From an uncultured Verrucomicrobiota bacterium (GTDB lineage: Bacteria; Verrucomicrobiota; Verrucomicrobiia; Verrucomicrobiales; Verrucomicrobiaceae), in NCBI GenBank assembly GCA_903838675.1, contig CAILZI010000181.1, positions 1 through 64,000 on the forward strand: DNA of 64,000 nt, in the 5' to 3' direction. Of the stretch, positions 59,765-64,000 are shown in pieces. The translations under genes were made by a program, and so were the position numbers. Under the pieces are notes generated by a model. That model saw only the letters and a list, made by a program, of their open reading frames with translations, was not told where the DNA came from and did not search any database. The first letter of the stretch is position 1. The number at the start of each line of letters is the position of its first letter.

Positions 59765-62700
59765 ATGTTTTCGAAGATCTTACAGCGGCCAGCGCTGGCC
59801 ATTGTGATCTCGTTGCTTATCCTCTTTCTGGGGACGCTGTCGATTGTCCGTCTGCCGATCTCGCAGTTTCCGAATGTGGCGCCGGTGGTGGTGATGGTGA
59901 ACATCACGTTCCCAGGGGCGAGCGCGAAGGTGCTGGAGGAGACGGTGCTGGTGATGCTGGACCAGTCGATCAACGGCGTGCAGGACATGAAGTACATGAT
60001 GTCTGACGCGACAAGCGCCGGTGAGGCGACGATCCAGGTGGTCTTCCACCTGGGGACGGACCCGAACGTGGCGACGGTGAATGTGCTGAACCGGGTGAAC
60101 CAGGTGAAAAACCAGCTGCCACCGCTGGTGCAGCGGGAGGGGATCATCGTGAACAACGTGAGCCCGAACATGCTGATGTACCTGAACCTGTTCAGCACGG
60201 ACAAAAACGCGGACATGCAGTTCCTGTTCAACTACGCGTTTGTGCAGCTGCAGCCGGAGCTGGCCCGTATCCGCGGGGTGGGGCAGGTGCGCATTCTGGG
60301 CACGCGCAACTATGCGATGCGCATCTGGCTGAAGCCGGACCGCATGCGGGCCTACAATGTGTCCACGGCGGATGTGATGAAGGCGCTGGACGAGCAGAGC
60401 ATGATCGGCACGCCGGGGCGGCTGGGGCGTGCGGACGCGCAGCGTTCCCAGGCGCTGGAATACGTGCTGACGTACAAAGGGCGGTACAACACGGCGGAGC
60501 AGTATGAAAAGGTGATCCTGCGTGCGACGGAGAACGGGGAGATTCTACATCTGGGGGACGTGGCGCGCGTGGAGCTGGGCAGCGAGTTTTACGATCTGTA
60601 TTCAGACATCGACGGGAACCCTTCGGCGGCGATCGTCATCAAGCAGAGCTACAACAGCAACGCGAATGAAGTGATCAAGCTGATCAAGGCGCGGCTGGAA
60701 CTGATGAAGCGCAAGAGCTTCCCGGCAGGCATGGACTACGAGATCAGCTATGATGTGTCGAAGTTTCTGGACGCCTCCATCGAAAAAGTGCTGCACACGC
60801 TGGTGGAGGCCTTCATACTGGTTTCTCTGGTGGTCTTCATCTTTCTGGGGGACTGGCGGAGCACGCTGATCCCGACGCTGGCGGTGCCGGTGTCGCTGGT
60901 GGGTGCCTTCTTCTTCATGCAGATGTGCGGGGTGAGCATCAATCTGATCACGCTGTTTGCGCTGGTGCTGGCGATCGGGATCGTGGTGGATGACCCCATC
61001 GTGGTGGTGGAGGCGGTGCATGCAAAGATGCACGGGACGAAATTTACGCCGTATGAGGCGGTGCAGCGGGTGCTGGTGGAGATCGCGGGGGCGGTGATCG
61101 CGATCACGCTGGTGATGACGGCGGTGTTTGTGCCGGTGACGTTTATGTCGGGGCCGGTGGGGGTGTTTTACAGGGAGTTTTCCATCACGATGGCCTCGGC
61201 CATCATTCTCTCCGGCATCATGGCGCTGACGCTGACGCCGGTGCTGTGCGCGATGATCTTGCGACGGCCGGAGGAGCAGCACGCGCACAAGCACAAACGG
61301 CGCGGGCCGTTGGAGTGGCTGCTGGGGCACTTTGACAGCGCCTTTGAGAAACTGACGAATGTGTACGTGGGCGTGCTGAAGAAGATTGTGCAACGCAAGA
61401 GCATCACGCTGGGGATCCTGGCGCTGGCGGGCGCGGCCATTTATGGGGTGAACCAAAGCATCTCACCGGGATTCATCCCGGCTGAAGACCAGGGGATGAT
61501 CTACGCCATTCTGCAGACGCCGCCGGGGAGCACGCTGGAGCGGACGTTTGCGAAGTCGCTGGAGCTGGAGAAGATCGCCAAGCAGATCCCGGGCGTGCAG
61601 TCGATTTCATCGCTGGCGGGCTATGAGGTGCTGACGGAGGGACGGGGATCGAATGCGGGGACGTGCTTGATCAACCTGAAAAACTGGTCTGAGCGCAAAA
61701 TGAACTCGCACCAGATCATCGCGGAGCTGGAGAAGAAATGCCGGGTGATCGCAGGGGTGAAGCTGGAGTTTTACGAACCGCCGGCGGTGCCGGGGTATGG
61801 TGCGGCGGGTGGCTTTTCCCTGCGACTGCTGGACAAAACGAGCAGCGGGAATTACGAGCATCTGCAGGTGGTGAATGATGAATTCATGGAGGCGCTGAAA
61901 AAGCGCAAGGAACTGCACGGCTTGTTCAGCTTTTTCAGCGCGAACTATCCGCAGATCGACATCGAGATCGACAACCAGATGGCGATGCAGAAGGGCGTCT
62001 CAATCAAGACGGCGATGGAAAGCCTGGCGATCCTGGTGGCGAGCACGTATGAGCAGGGGTTCGTGAGGTTTGGCCGGTTCTGGAAGCTGTATGTACAGGC
62101 CGACCCGAAGTACCGCGAAATGCCGAAGGATCTGCAGGACCTTTATGTGGGCAATGACAAGGGTGAGATGGTGCCTTTCTCAGAATTTGTGGTGCTGAAG
62201 CAGAAGCAGGGGCTCAATGAGATCACGCGATACAATGCGTACCCGGCGCCGTCCATCCAGGGTGCGCCCGCGGATGGGTACAGCAGCGGAGATGCGATCA
62301 AGGCGGTGCAGGAGGTGGCGGACAAGACGCTGCCACGCGGGTATGACATCGGCTGGGCGGGGCTGGCGTTTGATGAGGTGGGCCGCGGGAATGAGGCGGT
62401 GTACATCTTCATCGTGGTGCTGCTGTTTGTGTACCTGGTGCTGGTGGGGCAGTATGAGAGCTTTCTGCTGCCGCTGGCGGTGATCCTGTCCCTGCCCATC
62501 GGCGTGATGGGCTCGTTTGTGATGCTGCACACCTTTGGGCTGGACAATGACATCTATGCGCAGGTGGGGCTGATCATGCTGGTGGGGCTGCTGGGGAAGA
62601 ATGCGATTTTGATTGTGGAGTTTGCGACGCAGAAGCACCAGCAGGGGTTGTCGATCCTTGAAGCGGCTATTGAAGGCGGGCGGGTGCGCTTCCGGCCGAT

Positions 62701-62971
62701 CTTGATGACGTCGTTTGCCTTCATCGCGGGGATGATTCCCCTGCTCCGTGCGTCAGGTGCGGGCGCTATCGCGAACAAGACGATCGGTGCGTCTGCGGAG
62801 GGCGGGATGCTGCTGGGGACGCTGGTGGGGCTGCTGGTGATCCCGGGGCTGTACTATCTTTTTGCGACGCTGTCTGACCGGCGGAAGCTGCTGCCGGATG
62901 AGCGGAACATGCCGCTGAGCGAGGTGAAGAACCAGGGAAGAAGCGGGGAGAGCGGAGTGGTGGAGTTGTGA
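59765..62971 (+). CDS. RND-family efflux transporter (HAE1/AcrB-like)
   Basis: 1,068 residues, the usual length. N-terminal MFSKILQRPALAIVISLLIL is the first of twelve membrane helices. Two large periplasmic loops follow helices 1 and 7. Helix 4 contains GIVVDDPIVVVEAVHAKMHG, with the proton-relay Asp pair. EGGRVRFRPILMTSFAFIAG and IANKTIGASAEGGMLLGTLV near the end are typical of the hydrophobe/amphiphile pumps. It exports drugs or other amphiphiles with the adaptor and a TolC-like channel. No TolC-type gene follows in this window; the operon seems to be only adaptor plus pump. Confidence 0.94.
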   Translation: MFSKILQRPALAIVISLLILFLGTLSIVRLPISQFPNVAPVVVMVNITFPGASAKVLEETVLVMLDQSINGVQDMKYMMSDATSAGEATIQVVFHLGTDPNVATVNVLNRVNQVKNQLPPLVQREGIIVNNVSPNMLMYLNLFSTDKNADMQFLFNYAFVQLQPELARIRGVGQVRILGTRNYAMRIWLKPDRMRAYNVSTADVMKALDEQSMIGTPGRLGRADAQRSQALEYVLTYKGRYNTAEQYEKVILRATENGEILHLGDVARVELGSEFYDLYSDIDGNPSAAIVIKQSYNSNANEVIKLIKARLELMKRKSFPAGMDYEISYDVSKFLDASIEKVLHTLVEAFILVSLVVFIFLGDWRSTLIPTLAVPVSLVGAFFFMQMCGVSINLITLFALVLAIGIVVDDPIVVVEAVHAKMHGTKFTPYEAVQRVLVEIAGAVIAITLVMTAVFVPVTFMSGPVGVFYREFSITMASAIILSGIMALTLTPVLCAMILRRPEEQHAHKHKRRGPLEWLLGHFDSAFEKLTNVYVGVLKKIVQRKSITLGILALAGAAIYGVNQSISPGFIPAEDQGMIYAILQTPPGSTLERTFAKSLELEKIAKQIPGVQSISSLAGYEVLTEGRGSNAGTCLINLKNWSERKMNSHQIIAELEKKCRVIAGVKLEFYEPPAVPGYGAAGGFSLRLLDKTSSGNYEHLQVVNDEFMEALKKRKELHGLFSFFSANYPQIDIEIDNQMAMQKGVSIKTAMESLAILVASTYEQGFVRFGRFWKLYVQADPKYREMPKDLQDLYVGNDKGEMVPFSEFVVLKQKQGLNEITRYNAYPAPSIQGAPADGYSSGDAIKAVQEVADKTLPRGYDIGWAGLAFDEVGRGNEAVYIFIVVLLFVYLVLVGQYESFLLPLAVILSLPIGVMGSFVMLHTFGLDNDIYAQVGLIMLVGLLGKNAILIVEFATQKHQQGLSILEAAIEGGRVRFRPILMTSFAFIAGMIPLLRASGAGAIANKTIGASAEGGMLLGTLVGLLVIPGLYYLFATLSDRRKLLPDERNMPLSEVKNQGRSGESGVVEL

Positions 62972-63237
62972 GTGGCGAATGAGACGATGAGGGCGGGAGC
63001 GCTGCCTAAGGAACATGCGGAACAAACGGAAGGCCGGACAAGAGCGTGGCCTTGTGCCCAGCTTTTTGAGTGAATGGCGCTGAACGTCCTTTTCAGGGTC
63101 TTCAGCGTGGTCTGCAGGTCTTCACTTCCTCTGAGCAGGATCATGTGGGTGGGCGCATCCGTGCTTTACACCCGTCCATCTCTGATCAATTTGGCGATGT
63201 ATCTGCAAGACCCGGAACTTTTACCCACCACGATGCT
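62972..63237. other. Intergenic region, no gene seen
   Basis: About 265 bases after the efflux gene. ORFs on both strands are short and have shadow composition. No clear terminator or promoter. Confidence 0.3.
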
Positions 63238-63699
63238 ATGAAACCGATGCTTCTTTTTCTTTGCGCGCTGGGGATCGTCTCCTGCACGGACCCTGAATTT
63301 TACCACGGCACGGTGCCGGCCCGGACGACCTCCACCTCTGCCTCGGTAGCGCCACCGGAGTTTGGCTCGCCGGCGTATGTGAACGGCCTGCAGCCCTATG
63401 GGGCGCCGTATGAGCGGAGCGGGTTCTACCCGTACAGTGCAGCGCGCCCTGGTGGCATGGGCTACTATGACCGCGTGGCATCGCCGCATGGCTCGTATGA
63501 GTACATCTATCATGATCTCGAAGTGCCGCATCCGGCACCGGGCACGCCGCTGAAGGAGAAGTCGGTGAGATATACATCGCGCCACCCATCGTCATGGGGT
63601 TCGCCGGTGTGGGTGACGACGTTCAAGCCACGGATTTTTGCGCGCAGGGGAAATGGTGTGGCGACGACGACCGCGGCGTCAGGGACGGGGTCGGAGTGA
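63238..63699 (+). CDS. Small Tyr/Pro/Gly-rich lipoprotein
   Basis: 153 residues starting MKPMLLFLCALGIVSCTDPE, with a lipobox (GIVSC) at Cys16. The mature part is rich in Tyr, Pro, Gly and Ser (YVNGLQPYGAPYERSGFYPY, ARPGGMGYYDRVASPHGSYE) and ends with a short basic/Thr-rich segment. It is likely anchored in a membrane leaflet facing the periplasm. Family unknown. The upstream GTG-initiated frame (63070) lacks signal-peptide character before this Met. Confidence 0.65.
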   Translation: MKPMLLFLCALGIVSCTDPEFYHGTVPARTTSTSASVAPPEFGSPAYVNGLQPYGAPYERSGFYPYSAARPGGMGYYDRVASPHGSYEYIYHDLEVPHPAPGTPLKEKSVRYTSRHPSSWGSPVWVTTFKPRIFARRGNGVATTTAASGTGSE

Positions 63700-63772
63700 G
63701 GGGGTGGGATGCTCGACAGGCGGCCCAATGTTGCCCTGCCAGCAGAATGCTGAATTTAACCCCAGGGTTCAC

Positions 63773-64000
63773 ATGCGTATCGATGGACAGAGCATTGATG
63801 AAGATGTGAAAAAGCTGTTTCTCGAACGAGAAAACAGACCGGTGGTGGTGGCCTCATTTGAAAATGACCGGGCAAAGCTTGCTGCGGCGTGCTTGATTGT
63901 TTCCGAACATATCGACGAGCATTTTGCTGCGGCGCGGCAGCACATGCGTGACAGCCTGAGAAGTGACATCAAGATTGATGGGCTCACCGGGCTGCTGTGC
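63773..64000 (+). CDS. Start of a possible GGDEF-domain protein (cut by window end)
   Basis: 76 codons are visible, beginning MRIDGQSIDEDVKKLFLERE, with AGGG 6 bases before the ATG; an in-frame ATG at 63728 is an alternative start. The visible end, RSDIKIDGLTGLLC, resembles the opening of GGDEF diguanylate cyclase domains ('D-LTGL-NR'), preceded by a helical stretch that could be the usual signalling helix. The catalytic motif would lie beyond the window, so this is a guess from one short motif. Confidence 0.45.
   Translation, partial: MRIDGQSIDEDVKKLFLERENRPVVVASFENDRAKLAAACLIVSEHIDEHFAAARQHMRDSLRSDIKIDGLTGLLC

Overview
The window looks like a chromosomal segment of a GC-rich, diderm member of the Verrucomicrobiota, probably near Prosthecobacter/Verrucomicrobium. 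This is inferred from the combination of PEP-CTERM proteins, an autotransporter rich in Gly/Asn/Thr repeats, a compact type II secretion operon, outer-membrane barrels and several lineage-typical hypothetical proteins. No rRNA or tRNA gene and no CRISPR array was seen. No complete transposase gene was seen, but there is one small inverted-repeat element.

Layout: 1-2.6 kb is the 3' part of an autotransporter. 2.7-5.2 kb holds a minus-strand hypothetical gene, a DUF4112 membrane protein and a PrsW-like membrane protease. 5.2-6.5 kb holds three tiny PEP-CTERM proteins (65-66 aa) with their own terminators and a shared upstream motif. 6.6-7.9 kb holds a small hypothetical gene, a MITE-like inverted repeat and a minus-strand zinc-ribbon membrane protein. 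8.2-13.2 kb carries two paralogous DUF4062-TPR proteins built on exact 126-bp repeats, followed by a decayed gene. 14.0-18.9 kb is a type II secretion operon (ATPase, inner-membrane protein, four pseudopilins). 19.0-22.4 kb is a large periplasmic protein joining POTRA-like domains to a SurA/parvulin foldase. 22.5-25.3 kb is an arsenic operon (ArsR, DUF6428, aquaglyceroporin, thioredoxin-type ArsC, and a putative outer-membrane barrel).

25.3-30.3 kb contains secreted hypotheticals, a redoxin lacking catalytic cysteines, a PEP-CTERM protein and a periplasmic-binding-like protein. 30.4-52.4 kb is the largest system in the window. It is a two-partner secretion locus whose transporter (TpsB) and 3,900-residue exoprotein (TpsA) enclose a complete ExbB-ExbD-TonB energising module, a porin, a coiled-coil periplasmic protein and a parvulin isomerase; a membrane-anchored repeat protein follows. 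The ExbB carries an unusual secreted DUF2341-LamG sensor-like half. The gene order suggests a secretion apparatus powered by the proton motive force, with its own chaperone.

52.6-64.0 kb carries a secreted hypothetical protein, a two-component system without a membrane anchor on the kinase, a small membrane protein, an LpxH-like phosphoesterase, a secreted coiled-coil protein, an RND efflux pair, a lipoprotein and the start of a possible GGDEF protein.

The plus strand reads clearly C-rich before about 16 kb and G-rich in the last ~12 kb whatever the gene orientation, with the change starting inside the type II secretion operon.
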